This document shows positions 22,776 through 30,931 of a stretch of 39,914 nucleotides of DNA, piece after piece. Position 1 is the stretch's first letter. The number at the start of each line of letters is the position of its first letter. The translations under genes were made by a program, and so were the position numbers. Where the stretch lies: positions 1-39,914 of the forward strand of contig CAKUHJ010000003.1 in NCBI GenBank assembly GCA_934655935.1. Reading direction: 5' to 3'. The notes below the pieces were generated by a model, which had not been told where the DNA came from, did no database searches, and saw nothing but the letters and a program-made list of their open reading frames with translations. This DNA is from an uncultured Oscillospiraceae bacterium. GTDB taxonomy: Bacteria > Bacillota > Clostridia > Oscillospirales > Oscillospiraceae.

Positions 22776-23813
22776 TTACAGCGCGTCCACATACCGCAGC
22801 AGCGCCGGCAGAAGCTCGTCGTACGGAAGCTTCTCCCGCGGCTCGCCCCTGACAAACAGCACGCCGCAGCCGTCTCCGCCGGCAATGCCGACGTCCGCCT
22901 CGCGCGCCTCGCCGGGGCCGTTGACCACGCAGCCCATGACGGCCACCGTAATGGGCTTTTCGCAGCCGGCCAGCGCCTGCTCCACACGGTTGGCAAGCCC
23001 GATCAGGTCGATGTTTGTGCGCCCGCAGGTCGGGCAGGAGATGAAGTTCACCCCCGCCTTCCGTACGCCGGCCGCCTTCAGAATGGCCTTGGCCGCATAG
23101 ACCTCGCGCACTGGGTCCGCAGTCAGGGACACGCGGATGGTATCGCCGACGCCCATGCACAGAAGCCCGCCGATGCCCATCGCGGATTTGACGGTTCCCA
23201 TGTATTCTGTGCCCGTTTCCGTCACGCCGAGATGCAGGGGATAGTCCGTTTGCGCGCGGAAAAGCTGGCAGGCCTGCATCATGAGCGGCACAGAGCTTGA
23301 TTTCATCGACACGCAGGTATCGTAAAAGCCAAGCTTCTCCAGCAGCTCCAGATGGGAAAACGCACTTTCCACCAGCGCCTCCGGCGTCGGGTGGCCGTAT
23401 TTTTCCAGAAGCCGCTTTTCAAGGCTTCCGCCGTTGACGCCGATGCGGATGGGAATCCGCTTCTCCCGGCAGACGTCCACCACGGCGCGCACACGCTCCT
23501 GGGAGCCGATGTTGCCCGGATTCAGGCGGATTTTGCTTGCGCCGCCCTCCGCAGCCAGAATGGCCAGGCGGTAGTCAAAATGGATATCCGCCACCAGCGG
23601 CAGCGGCGAAGCCGCGCAGATTTCCCGGAAGGCCGCGGCGGCCTCCCGGTCCGGCACCGCCAGGCGCGCGATGCTGCAGCCGGCGTCCCGCAGCGCCTTC
23701 AGCTGGGAAAGGCAGCCCTCCACGTCCGTGGTTTTGGTGTTGAGCATGGACTGGATGCTCACCGGCGCGCCGCCGCCGATGGGCACGTTTCCAACCAGAA
23801 TCTGTCTTGTCAT
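22776..23813 (-). CDS. ispG: 4-hydroxy-3-methylbut-2-en-1-yl diphosphate synthase (GcpE)
   Basis: A 345-residue [4Fe-4S] enzyme of the MEP isoprenoid pathway, converting MEcPP to HMBPP. The cluster cysteines are C260 and C263 (SCPTCGRT) and C295 (CVVNGPGEA), with E302 following. The TIM-barrel part includes QSMLNTKT and VADIHFDYRLA. It is 14 bases downstream of rseP and 23 bases upstream of polC. Together with dxr and uppS in the same cluster it links isoprenoid precursor supply to cell-wall carrier lipid synthesis. Confidence 0.98.
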   Translation of the reverse strand: MTRQILVGNVPIGGGAPVSIQSMLNTKTTDVEGCLSQLKALRDAGCSIARLAVPDREAAAAFREICAASPLPLVADIHFDYRLAILAAEGGASKIRLNPGNIGSQERVRAVVDVCREKRIPIRIGVNGGSLEKRLLEKYGHPTPEALVESAFSHLELLEKLGFYDTCVSMKSSSVPLMMQACQLFRAQTDYPLHLGVTETGTEYMGTVKSAMGIGGLLCMGVGDTIRVSLTADPVREVYAAKAILKAAGVRKAGVNFISCPTCGRTNIDLIGLANRVEQALAGCEKPITVAVMGCVVNGPGEAREADVGIAGGDGCGVLFVRGEPREKLPYDELLPALLRYVDAL

Positions 23814-23827
23814 TTCTGTTTTTCTCC

Positions 23828-24883
23828 TCAGTGCAGCAGCTTCCAGACGTCGTTGAACATCACAAAGGCCATCAGCGCCAGCAGAAGAATCATCCCCGCC
23901 GCGTGGACATAGCCCTCATATTTGGGCGGAATTTTCTTTCCGGTCAGCCTTGTGAACAGCGTCCCGACCAGAAGCAGGAAAATCCGTCCGCCGTCCAGCG
24001 CCGGCAGCGGCAGCAGGTTCATCAGCGCCAGGTTGACCGCGATGAACGCGCCCAGATAAAATACATTCATCAGTCCGTCGGCCACGCTCGCGGAGCTTTC
24101 CCCCGTCTGCGCAATGACCGACACAATGCCGACCGGCCCGCTCATCTCCCGGATGGAAAATGCGCCGGAAATGAGGTCCGCCAGCCCCATCCAGACCATG
24201 CGGGAAAAATCCAGGGCCGTATACCAGGTGTTTTTCAGAACGCTTCCGGGCGTTTTGGCCTCGCTTGCAAAATAAAAGCCGTAGCGGTATTCCGTCTCGC
24301 CGTTTACCGTGTAGGAAAGCTGATGGAGCGTAAAGTCCTGCAGCGTCACAAGCCTGCCGTTCCTTTTTACCGTCAGGTCGTAGACGCCGGTTTTGTTCCG
24401 CTCAAGAAGCATGCCGACGTCGGAGTAGAGATAGACGCGCTTGCCGTCAATTTTATAAAATTCGTCGCCCGCCTGCAGCGCCTGCTCGCCCTCGTAGGGG
24501 CAGCCCGGATAGAAGCTGCTGATTCTCGGCGTGGCGAAGCCCGCGCTGCACGAATAGAGCACGCACAGAACCAGCAGCCCCGTCAAAAAATTCATAACCG
24601 AACCGGCAGCCAGAATGATTCCGCGCCGCCACCAGCTCTTCGCGGTGAAGGCCCTCGGGTTCTCGCTTTCTGTGTCCTCGCCCTCCATGGCGCAGTAGCC
24701 GCCTATGGGGATGCAGCGCAGGGCGTAGAGCGTTTCGCCCTTTTGCTTTTTGAAAATGGCCGGCCCCATGCAGATGGAAAACTCGTTTACCTGCACATCC
24801 AGCGCCTTCGCCGCCAGAAAATGCCCCAGCTCATGAATGAAAATCAGAAAACCGAAAATGAAAATTGCGATCAGAATATACAT
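23828..24883 (-). CDS. rseP: site-2 protease RseP family
   Basis: A 351-residue membrane metalloprotease. The zinc site is HELGH (17-21) in the first membrane helix, and the third metal ligand lies in PALDGGR (D297). A single PDZ domain sits at about 115-200. It cleaves membrane-anchored substrates inside the bilayer; in Firmicutes this includes anti-sigma factors and signal-peptide remnants. The start at 24883 (MYILIAIFIFG) follows the AGGTGA ribosome region and gives the usual N-terminus; the longer frame overlaps dxr. It lies in the conserved order dxr-rseP-ispG. Confidence 0.95.
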   Translation of the reverse strand: MYILIAIFIFGFLIFIHELGHFLAAKALDVQVNEFSICMGPAIFKKQKGETLYALRCIPIGGYCAMEGEDTESENPRAFTAKSWWRRGIILAAGSVMNFLTGLLVLCVLYSCSAGFATPRISSFYPGCPYEGEQALQAGDEFYKIDGKRVYLYSDVGMLLERNKTGVYDLTVKRNGRLVTLQDFTLHQLSYTVNGETEYRYGFYFASEAKTPGSVLKNTWYTALDFSRMVWMGLADLISGAFSIREMSGPVGIVSVIAQTGESSASVADGLMNVFYLGAFIAVNLALMNLLPLPALDGGRIFLLLVGTLFTRLTGKKIPPKYEGYVHAAGMILLLALMAFVMFNDVWKLLH

Positions 24884-24908
24884 GCAATCACCTCGTGAAA
24901 AAAGCCCG

Positions 24909-26039
24909 TCAGACCAGCCTTCTGGCCTCGCGGTCAATCTCCAGAATCTGCTCCAGATCGGGCGCGTCGAGCACCGGCAGCTCCATCGCGCGCGCAACGG
25001 CCTCCGCAATGCCGTAGAAGCTGAGCTCGCCCCGCAGGAATTTCGCAACCGCAGCCTCGTTCGCGCCGTTCATGGCCGCAGGGCAGCTGCCGCCGCGACC
25101 GGCCGCCTGCTTTGCAAGTGCGAAGCAGGGGAAGGCCGTCTCGTCGATGGGGGCGAAGCTGAGGCTTCCGCAGGACAGAAGGTCCAGCCCCGGCGCAGGA
25201 TTTTCCCGGCGCTGCGGATAGGTCAGCGCAAGGCCGATGGGAATGCGCATATCGGGCATTCCAAGCTGCGCGAGCACCGCTCCGTCGACATACTCCACCA
25301 GAGAATGCACAATGGACTGCCGGTGTACCACCGCGGTAACCCTGGACAGCGGCAGCGCGTACAGCCGCATCGCCTCGATGAGCTCAAGGCCCTTGTTCAT
25401 GAGCGTTGCGCAATCCACTGTAATTTTGGGGCCCATCTTCCAGTTCGGGTGGCGCAGCGCCTGCTGCGCCGTCATCCCGGCAAGCTCGGCGCGCGTGCTC
25501 CCGTAAAACGGCCCGCCGGAGCAGGTCAGAATCAGGCGGCGGATCTCCTTCCGGTCCCCGCAGCCCATAAGGCACTGGAAAATGGCCGAATGCTCCGAAT
25601 CCACGGGAATGATTTCCGCGCCGCTGCGCGCGGCGGCGCGCATGACAAGCTCGCCCGCGCACACAAGCGTTTCCTTGTTCGCCAGCGCGATCCGCTTTTT
25701 TTCTTCAATTGCAGCCAGCGTCGGCCGCAGGCCGATCATGCCCGAGACCGCAGTCAGCACGGTATCCGCCTGCGGCAGGCGCGCAGCCTCCAGAAGGCCG
25801 TCCATGCCGCCCGCCACCCTTATATTCATATCCGAAAGCCGCAGCTTTAATTCCGCGGCCTTTTTTTCGTTCATCATCACGGCCAGCTGCGGGCGGTATT
25901 TCCGGCACTGCGCCTCAAAAAGCTCTATGTTTTCGTTGGCGCTCAGCGCCGCGGCGCGAACGCCGAGCGCTTCGCAGACGTCCAGCGCCTGCCGCCCGAT
26001 TGAGCCGGTCGAGCCAAGAATGACCAATGATTGCGTCAC
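24909..26039 (-). CDS. dxr: 1-deoxy-D-xylulose 5-phosphate reductoisomerase
   Basis: A 376-residue NADPH enzyme, the first committed step of the MEP pathway. The nucleotide-binding motif is LGSTGSIG (8-15); ANKETLVCAGE, PVDSEHSAIFQ and CSGGPFYG are the conserved catalytic segments. Its start overlaps the cdsA stop by 4 bases (ATGA), so it is translationally coupled to cdsA. Confidence 0.98.
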   Translation of the reverse strand: MTQSLVILGSTGSIGRQALDVCEALGVRAAALSANENIELFEAQCRKYRPQLAVMMNEKKAAELKLRLSDMNIRVAGGMDGLLEAARLPQADTVLTAVSGMIGLRPTLAAIEEKKRIALANKETLVCAGELVMRAAARSGAEIIPVDSEHSAIFQCLMGCGDRKEIRRLILTCSGGPFYGSTRAELAGMTAQQALRHPNWKMGPKITVDCATLMNKGLELIEAMRLYALPLSRVTAVVHRQSIVHSLVEYVDGAVLAQLGMPDMRIPIGLALTYPQRRENPAPGLDLLSCGSLSFAPIDETAFPCFALAKQAAGRGGSCPAAMNGANEAAVAKFLRGELSFYGIAEAVARAMELPVLDAPDLEQILEIDREARRLV

Positions 26040-26848
26040 GGAAGAACCTCCAGAAGATAAAGCATTCCATATACGACGGGGGCGAGGAACATGATCGAGT
26101 CAAAGCGGTCCAGAACGCCCCCGTGGGTCAGGAAAATATGGCTGTAGTCCTTGACGCCGGCCTCGCGCTTGATCAGGCTCATGGAAAGATCGCCCAGCTG
26201 CCCGAAGAGATTGGCTGCCGCGCCGATGAGCGCCAGATACCACACCGGAAGCGTAAGCCCCCACGCCGCGCGGGCCACGAGCCCCAGGATCACCATCCCG
26301 AGCGCGCTGCCGACCGGCCCCGCCAGAAAGCCCGCCCAGGTCTTGTTCGGGCTCACGCGCGGGGCGAATTTCCTGCGGCCAAAGGCCATGCCGCCCAGCA
26401 TGGAAAAGCTGTCGCCGACAAACGCCACTACAAACGGCATCAGCACCAGCGCGGGCGAGACATTGCGCAAAAGCGCAATGCAGCTGTACATCGCCGGGAA
26501 CAAAAAGCCCGCCACCGTACAGACCGCCACGTCCGAAAACGGGATTTCGCGCGCGGTTGCGTGCGTGCATACGGCGCTCAGGAACAGGAACATCGTATAG
26601 AAAAACGCATAGACCAGCGCCGCCTTCACCGCCGTACCGAGCGCGAGCGTCAGCACGCACAGCACCGCGCAGCAGATAGTCGGCACATAGAGCGTCTTCG
26701 GCTGCCGGCAGGCCGTGTGCAGCAGCTCCCACGCCGCCGCGCCCGCAATGGCCGCCACCAGAACCGCCGTTGCCGCGGCCGGCAGAAAGACCAGAATCAC
26801 AATCAGAAGCGGCACGCCGACGGCGGCCACAAGAAGTCGCTGCTTCAT
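26036..26848 (-). CDS. cdsA: phosphatidate cytidylyltransferase
   Basis: A 270-residue polytopic membrane enzyme (about eight hydrophobic segments) that makes CDP-diacylglycerol from CTP and phosphatidic acid. The C-terminal family signature is present around KREAGVKDYSHIFLTHGGVLDRFDS (S-x-x-K-R, then KD...PGHGG-like, then DR-D). PNKTWAGFLAGP is the other conserved stretch. It overlaps uppS and dxr by 4 bases on each side, a tightly coupled trio. Confidence 0.96.
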   Translation of the reverse strand: MKQRLLVAAVGVPLLIVILVFLPAAATAVLVAAIAGAAAWELLHTACRQPKTLYVPTICCAVLCVLTLALGTAVKAALVYAFFYTMFLFLSAVCTHATAREIPFSDVAVCTVAGFLFPAMYSCIALLRNVSPALVLMPFVVAFVGDSFSMLGGMAFGRRKFAPRVSPNKTWAGFLAGPVGSALGMVILGLVARAAWGLTLPVWYLALIGAAANLFGQLGDLSMSLIKREAGVKDYSHIFLTHGGVLDRFDSIMFLAPVVYGMLYLLEVLP

Positions 26849-27567
26849 CCCTGCTTTACCCCTCCAAACCGGCGATCTCGCGCCTGATAGGCCGCAATGG
26901 CCCGGCGCAGCTCCGCCTCGTCAAAATCCGGCCACAGGACGTCCGTAAAATAAAACTCGCTGTAGGCCGCCTGCCAGAGCAGAAAATTGGAAATCCGCTC
27001 CTCGCCCGAGGGGCGGATGATCAGCTCTGGGTCCGGAATTCCATCCGTATAAAGATAATGTGAAAACTCCGCCTCGGTCAGCGCCGAAGGGTCCCTGCGG
27101 CCCGCCGCGCAGTCGGCGGCGAAACGCCGGGCCGCACGGGCCAGCTCGTCCCGGCCGCCATAATTGATGCAGATATTGGCCTGGAAGCCCTCATAGCGGG
27201 CCGAGATTTCCTCCGTCCGCGCAACAAGCGCGCGCAGCTCCGGGCTGATGGGGCCAAGGTCTCCCAGAATTTTCAGGCGGATATGGTCCCGCTCCATCTC
27301 GTCGATGGCCTCGAGAAGATATTTTTTGAAAAGCGCCATAATGGCGCTGACCTCGTCGCGGGAGCGTTTCCAGTTTTCCGTGGAAAACGCGTAAACCGTC
27401 AGATATTCCAGCCCCATGTTTTTGCAGCACGTCGCAATGCGGCGGAAGGTCTCGCTGCCGGCCGCATGCCCCGCGGTGCGCGGCAGGCCGCGCTTTTTTG
27501 CCCAGCGGCCGTTGCCGTCCATGATAATCGCAATGTGGCGCGGCAGGGGAAGTTGCGTTTGTTCCAT
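26845..27567 (-). CDS. uppS: undecaprenyl diphosphate synthase
   Basis: A 240-residue cis-prenyltransferase that makes the C55 carrier lipid of cell-wall synthesis. The catalytic aspartate is D17 in IIMDGNGRWAKKRG; YAFSTENWKR, NICINYGGRDEL and DPELIIRPSGEERISNFLLWQ are the conserved regions II-V. The length is normal. A weak terminator (27588-27610) lies between it and frr, so its level may be set separately from pyrH-frr. Confidence 0.98.
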   Translation of the reverse strand: MEQTQLPLPRHIAIIMDGNGRWAKKRGLPRTAGHAAGSETFRRIATCCKNMGLEYLTVYAFSTENWKRSRDEVSAIMALFKKYLLEAIDEMERDHIRLKILGDLGPISPELRALVARTEEISARYEGFQANICINYGGRDELARAARRFAADCAAGRRDPSALTEAEFSHYLYTDGIPDPELIIRPSGEERISNFLLWQAAYSEFYFTDVLWPDFDEAELRRAIAAYQARDRRFGGVKQG

Positions 27568-27587
27568 AAGCTCTGCCTTTCAGTGCA

Positions 27588-27610
27588 AAAGCCGCCGGAC
27601 CGGCGGCTTT
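27588..27610 (-). terminator. attenuator-like hairpin between frr and uppS
   Basis: A perfect 10-bp stem (27588-27597 and 27601-27610) with a 3-base loop, followed on the minus strand by TTTT. It lies 43 bases after the frr stop and 20 bases before uppS. The short U-run suggests partial read-through. Confidence 0.6.
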
Positions 27611-27652
27611 GCTGCTCCATTTCTGTTCGGATGTGCCGGATTTGCTCCGCGC

Positions 27653-28204
27653 TCAGATTTCCATGAGCTCCTTTTCCTTCTTGGCGCACATCTCGTCCAC
27701 CTTCTTGACGTACTTATCCGTCAGGTCCTGAATGTCCTTTTCGGCCTTTTTCTGGTCGTCCTCGGTCAGTTCGCCCTTCTTCTGCGCCTTCTTGACATAG
27801 TCTACCGCGTCACGGCGGATGTTGCGGACGGCGACCTTGCTGTCCTCGCCGTATTTCTTGACCTGCCGGATGAGCTCCTTACGGCGCTCCTCGGTCAGCT
27901 GCGGGAAGACCAGCCGGATCACGCGGCCGTCGTTCTGCGGGTTGATGCCAAGATCGGAGACCTGAATGGCCTTTTCGATCGCCTTCAGAAGCGTCCCGTC
28001 CCACGGCTGGATGACCAGCGTTCTGGGGTCGGGCGAGGAGACGGTACCGACCTGCTGCACCGGCGTCGGCACGCCGTAATATTCCACGCTGATGCGGTCG
28101 AGCACCTGCGCGTTGGCGCGGCCCGCGCGGACGGCGCCGAAGTCAGAGGCGAGCACCTCCAACGTTTTTTCCATTTTCCGTTCGAATTCCTTGAGCTCTG
28201 CCAT
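27653..28204 (-). CDS. frr: ribosome recycling factor
   Basis: A 183-residue protein, normal length. It begins MAELKEFERKMEKTLEVL and contains VRAGRANAQVLDRI, YYGVPTPVQQVGTVS and the long C-terminal coiled-coil region (LTEERRKELIRQVKKYGE through KKVDEMCAKKEKELMEI). With EF-G it splits post-termination ribosomes. It starts 1 base after the pyrH stop; a longer frame from 28255 would overlap pyrH and is rejected. Confidence 0.98.
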   Translation of the reverse strand: MAELKEFERKMEKTLEVLASDFGAVRAGRANAQVLDRISVEYYGVPTPVQQVGTVSSPDPRTLVIQPWDGTLLKAIEKAIQVSDLGINPQNDGRVIRLVFPQLTEERRKELIRQVKKYGEDSKVAVRNIRRDAVDYVKKAQKKGELTEDDQKKAEKDIQDLTDKYVKKVDEMCAKKEKELMEI

Positions 28205-28205
28205 C

Positions 28206-28928
28206 TTAAACTTCCTCCTTAACAATTGTTCCGATTTTTTCACCCATGACCACACGGTAAATATTTTCCGGGTCCTTCAGCGCGAAGACCTGCACGGGAA
28301 TGTGATTGTCCATGGAAAGGGACGTCGCGGTAGAGTCCATCACCGCCAGGTGGCGCGCAAGCACCTCGTCGTAGGAGATCTCGTCATACCGGACGGCGGC
28401 AGGGTCCTTCGCCGGATCTGCGGAATAAACGCCGTCAATATTCTTGGCAAGCAGAATGGCGTCCGCGCCGATTTCCGCCGCGCGGAGCACCGCACCCGTA
28501 TCGGTGGAGAAGAAGGGATTGCCCGTTCCGCAGCCGAAAATGACCACGCGTCCCTTTTCCAGATGCCGGATCGCCCGGCTGCGGATATAGGGCTCGGCAA
28601 TCTTGTTCATTTCAATGGCCGTCTGCACGCGCACCGGCACCTCCCGCTGCTCCAGCGAGTCCGCGATGGCCAGCGCGTTGATGACCGTTGCGAGCATGCC
28701 CATATGGTCTGCGCGCGTGCGCTCCATCTTGCCGCCGCCGTCCTTGACGCCGCGCCAGAAGTTTCCGCCTCCGACCACAATGCCGACCTGCACGCCGGCC
28801 CCGACACACTTTTTGATGACGTCGCACACGCCGCCGATGACGTCAAAGTCCAGCCCGCGGTGCGCCTCGCCCGCCAGAGCCTCGCCGCTGATTTTCAGCA
28901 GAATGCGATGATATCTGGGTTCACTCAT
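28206..28928 (-). CDS. pyrH: UMP kinase
   Basis: A 240-residue hexameric UMP kinase of the amino-acid-kinase fold: [11 protein letters not shown] (about 10-20), [47 protein letters not shown] and [10 protein letters not shown]. It makes UDP from UMP, feeding nucleotides to RNA and to cell-wall sugar nucleotides. It is the first gene of the cluster. Its leader (28929-28980) holds a small CCGTGC/GCACGG hairpin (28951-28965) and an AAGGAG site. Confidence 0.98.
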   Translation of the reverse strand: MSEPRYHRILLKISGEALAGEAHRGLDFDVIGGVCDVIKKCVGAGVQVGIVVGGGNFWRGVKDGGGKMERTRADHMGMLATVINALAIADSLEQREVPVRVQTAIEMNKIAEPYIRSRAIRHLEKGRVVIFGCGTGNPFFSTDTGAVLRAAEIGADAILLAKNIDGVYSADPAKDPAAVRYDEISYDEVLARHLAVMDSTATSLSMDNHIPVQVFALKDPENIYRVVMGEKIGTIVKEEV

Positions 28929-28980
28929 AAGCAGTTTTTCTCCTTACCTTCCGTGCGCAGCACGGCTCCTGTCGCCCCCT

Positions 28981-28996
28981 ATTTTATAATAGAATA
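28981..28996 (-). promoter_or_regulatory. probable promoter region of pyrH (weak call)
   Basis: An AT-rich block with overlapping -10-like hexamers (TATTAT, TATTCT, TATAAA on the minus strand) between divergent pyrH and glnS. I find no convincing -35 element at 16-18 bases, so the exact promoter is uncertain. Confidence 0.35.
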
Positions 28997-29080
28997 CGCC
29001 GGTTGAAAAGGGGGAATTTGATTTTTCTCCGAATTGTTTTCAGTTATTTCATATTTTTTCGTGAAAGGCAGGGCTTTTGC

Positions 29081-29109
29081 TTGCATGAAGGGCCAGGATC
29101 GGCTATAAT
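29081..29109 (+). promoter_or_regulatory. sigma-A promoter of glnS
   Basis: TTGCAT (29081-29086), 17 bases and a perfect TATAAT (29104-29109), about 30 bases before the glnS start. Confidence 0.85.
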
Positions 29110-29140
29110 ATCTGGAACAAAGCCTACTCTGGAGGAGATT

Positions 29141-30865
29141 ATGGAAGAACGGAAAGAACTGGAAAGCAAAAGCTTTATTGATAATTTCATCGAAGAGGAT
29201 CTGGCGCCCGGCGGCAGATTTGCGGGCATGAAGGTGCACACGCGCTTCCCGCCCGAGCCCAACGGCTATCTTCATATCGGCCACTGCAAGGCCCTGACCA
29301 TCGACTTCGGCACCGCCGAGCGCTTTGGCGGCCTCTGCAATCTCCGCATGGACGATACCAATCCCACAAAGGAGGACGCCGAGTATGTAGACGCCATTCA
29401 GGACGATATCCACTGGCTTGGCTTTGACTGGGGCGAGCGCTTCTTCTACGGCTCGGATTATTTCGAAAAGGACTACGAATACGCCGTTGAGCTCATCAAG
29501 AAGGGCCTGGCCTACGTCTGCGATCTCACCGCAGAGCAGTTCCGCGAATACCGCGGCGACGTCGGCCGGCCCGCGGTCTCGCCGTACCGCGAGCGCTCGG
29601 TCGAGGAAAATCTCGACCTGTTCGAACGGATGAAAAACGGCGAATTTGCAGAGGGCAGCCGCACCCTGCGCGCCAAAATTGACCTTGCCTCCGGCAACTT
29701 CAATATGCGCGACCCCGTCATCTACCGCATCCGCTACATGCATCACCACCGTCAGGGCGACAAGTGGTGCATCTACCCGATGTACGACTTTGCCCACCCG
29801 ATTCAGGACGCGCTTGAGGGCATCACGCACTCGCTGTGCTCCCTGGAGTTCGAAGCGCACCGCCCGCTCTACGACTGGGTTGTCAGCCATGTCTCCATTC
29901 CTTACCACAAGCCCCGGCAGATTGAGTTTGCCCGTCTCGGTATCGACCACACCGTCATGTCCAAGCGCAAGCTCCGCAAGCTTGTCGAGGAGGGGTATGT
30001 GAGCGGCTGGGACGACCCGCGCATGCCCACGCTCTGCGGCCTGCGGCGGCGCGGCTACACCAGCCATTCCATCCGCGATTTCTGCGACCGCATCGGCGTG
30101 GCCAAGTCCGCCAATACGGTAGAGTATGCCCTTCTGGAGCACTGCCTGCGCGAGGATCTGAACGAAACCGCAGAGCGTACCATGGCCGTCCTGCACCCGG
30201 TTCTTCTGGAGCTGCGCAACTATCCGGAGGGAAAAATGGAGCAGTTCGAGGTGGAAAACAACCCGGTTCATCCCGAGCAGGGCGCCCATACCGTTTCCTT
30301 CAGCCGCAGCCTCTGGATTGAGGCGGACGATTTCCTGCCCGAGCCCATTCCCAAGTACAAGCGCCTGTTCCCGGACGGCCCGGAGTGCCGCCTCAAGGGC
30401 GCATATCTCATCCGCTGCACCGGCTACGAGACCGACGAGGCCGGAAACGTCACGAAGGTTTTCGCAGAGTATGACCCCGATTCGCGCGGCGGCGACCCCG
30501 CCGACGGCCGGAAGGTCAAGGGCGCAACCATCCACTGGGTGGACGCCGGAACCGCCGTGGACGCCGAGGTCCGGCAGTACAGCAACCTCTTCTCCGATCC
30601 GCAGCCGGACGCCGCAGAGGACTTCCTGCAGTGCCTGAATCCCGATTCCCTCGAGGTTCTGACCGGCTGCAAGGTGGAGTCGGCTCTGGTGGAGGAGGCA
30701 AGAAAATACGACGCCTGGGGCCCGGACCGCGCGAAAAAAACCGCGCCCGGCTTCCAGTTCATGCGCGTAGGCTACTTCTGCATGGATTCCAGGGACTGCA
30801 GCGCGGAGCATCTGGTCTTCAACCGCAGCGTCAGCCTGAAGGACGGCTTCAAGCCCGCAAAATAA
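29141..30865 (+). CDS. glnS: glutaminyl-tRNA synthetase
   Basis: A 574-residue class I synthetase. The HIGH motif is PEPNGYLHIGHCKA (H45-H48), the KMSKS-type loop is VMSKRK (272-277), and the C-terminal anticodon-binding beta-barrels are present. RFPPEPNGYLHIG and GLCNLRMDDTNP are GlnRS-type rather than bacterial GluRS-type. Length is in the range of GlnRS (about 550). TGGAGGAG lies 4 bases before the ATG at 29141. Direct charging of tRNA-Gln in a clostridial background, where the GatCAB amidotransferase route is common, is notable but not unique. Confidence 0.95.
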   Translation: MEERKELESKSFIDNFIEEDLAPGGRFAGMKVHTRFPPEPNGYLHIGHCKALTIDFGTAERFGGLCNLRMDDTNPTKEDAEYVDAIQDDIHWLGFDWGERFFYGSDYFEKDYEYAVELIKKGLAYVCDLTAEQFREYRGDVGRPAVSPYRERSVEENLDLFERMKNGEFAEGSRTLRAKIDLASGNFNMRDPVIYRIRYMHHHRQGDKWCIYPMYDFAHPIQDALEGITHSLCSLEFEAHRPLYDWVVSHVSIPYHKPRQIEFARLGIDHTVMSKRKLRKLVEEGYVSGWDDPRMPTLCGLRRRGYTSHSIRDFCDRIGVAKSANTVEYALLEHCLREDLNETAERTMAVLHPVLLELRNYPEGKMEQFEVENNPVHPEQGAHTVSFSRSLWIEADDFLPEPIPKYKRLFPDGPECRLKGAYLIRCTGYETDEAGNVTKVFAEYDPDSRGGDPADGRKVKGATIHWVDAGTAVDAEVRQYSNLFSDPQPDAAEDFLQCLNPDSLEVLTGCKVESALVEEARKYDAWGPDRAKKTAPGFQFMRVGYFCMDSRDCSAEHLVFNRSVSLKDGFKPAK

Positions 30866-30873
30866 TCATTCCT

Positions 30874-30910
30874 GTCGCCGGAAGAAACTGCTGCAGCTTC
30901 TTCCGGCGAC
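30874..30910 (+). promoter_or_regulatory. hairpin between glnS and the YgiQ-type gene
   Basis: A perfect 13-bp stem (30874-30886 and 30898-30910) with an 11-base loop lies 9 bases after the glnS stop and 22 bases before the next start. No T-run follows. It may stabilise the glnS message 3' end or act as a partial terminator. Confidence 0.5.
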
Positions 30911-30931
30911 CGTGTAACAGGAGGCATATTC

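Noticed and set aside
22753..23160. N-terminal extension of PolC
   Set aside because: The open frame continues upstream but lies entirely inside ispG, has shadow composition, and the normal PolC start and length are given by ATG 22752.
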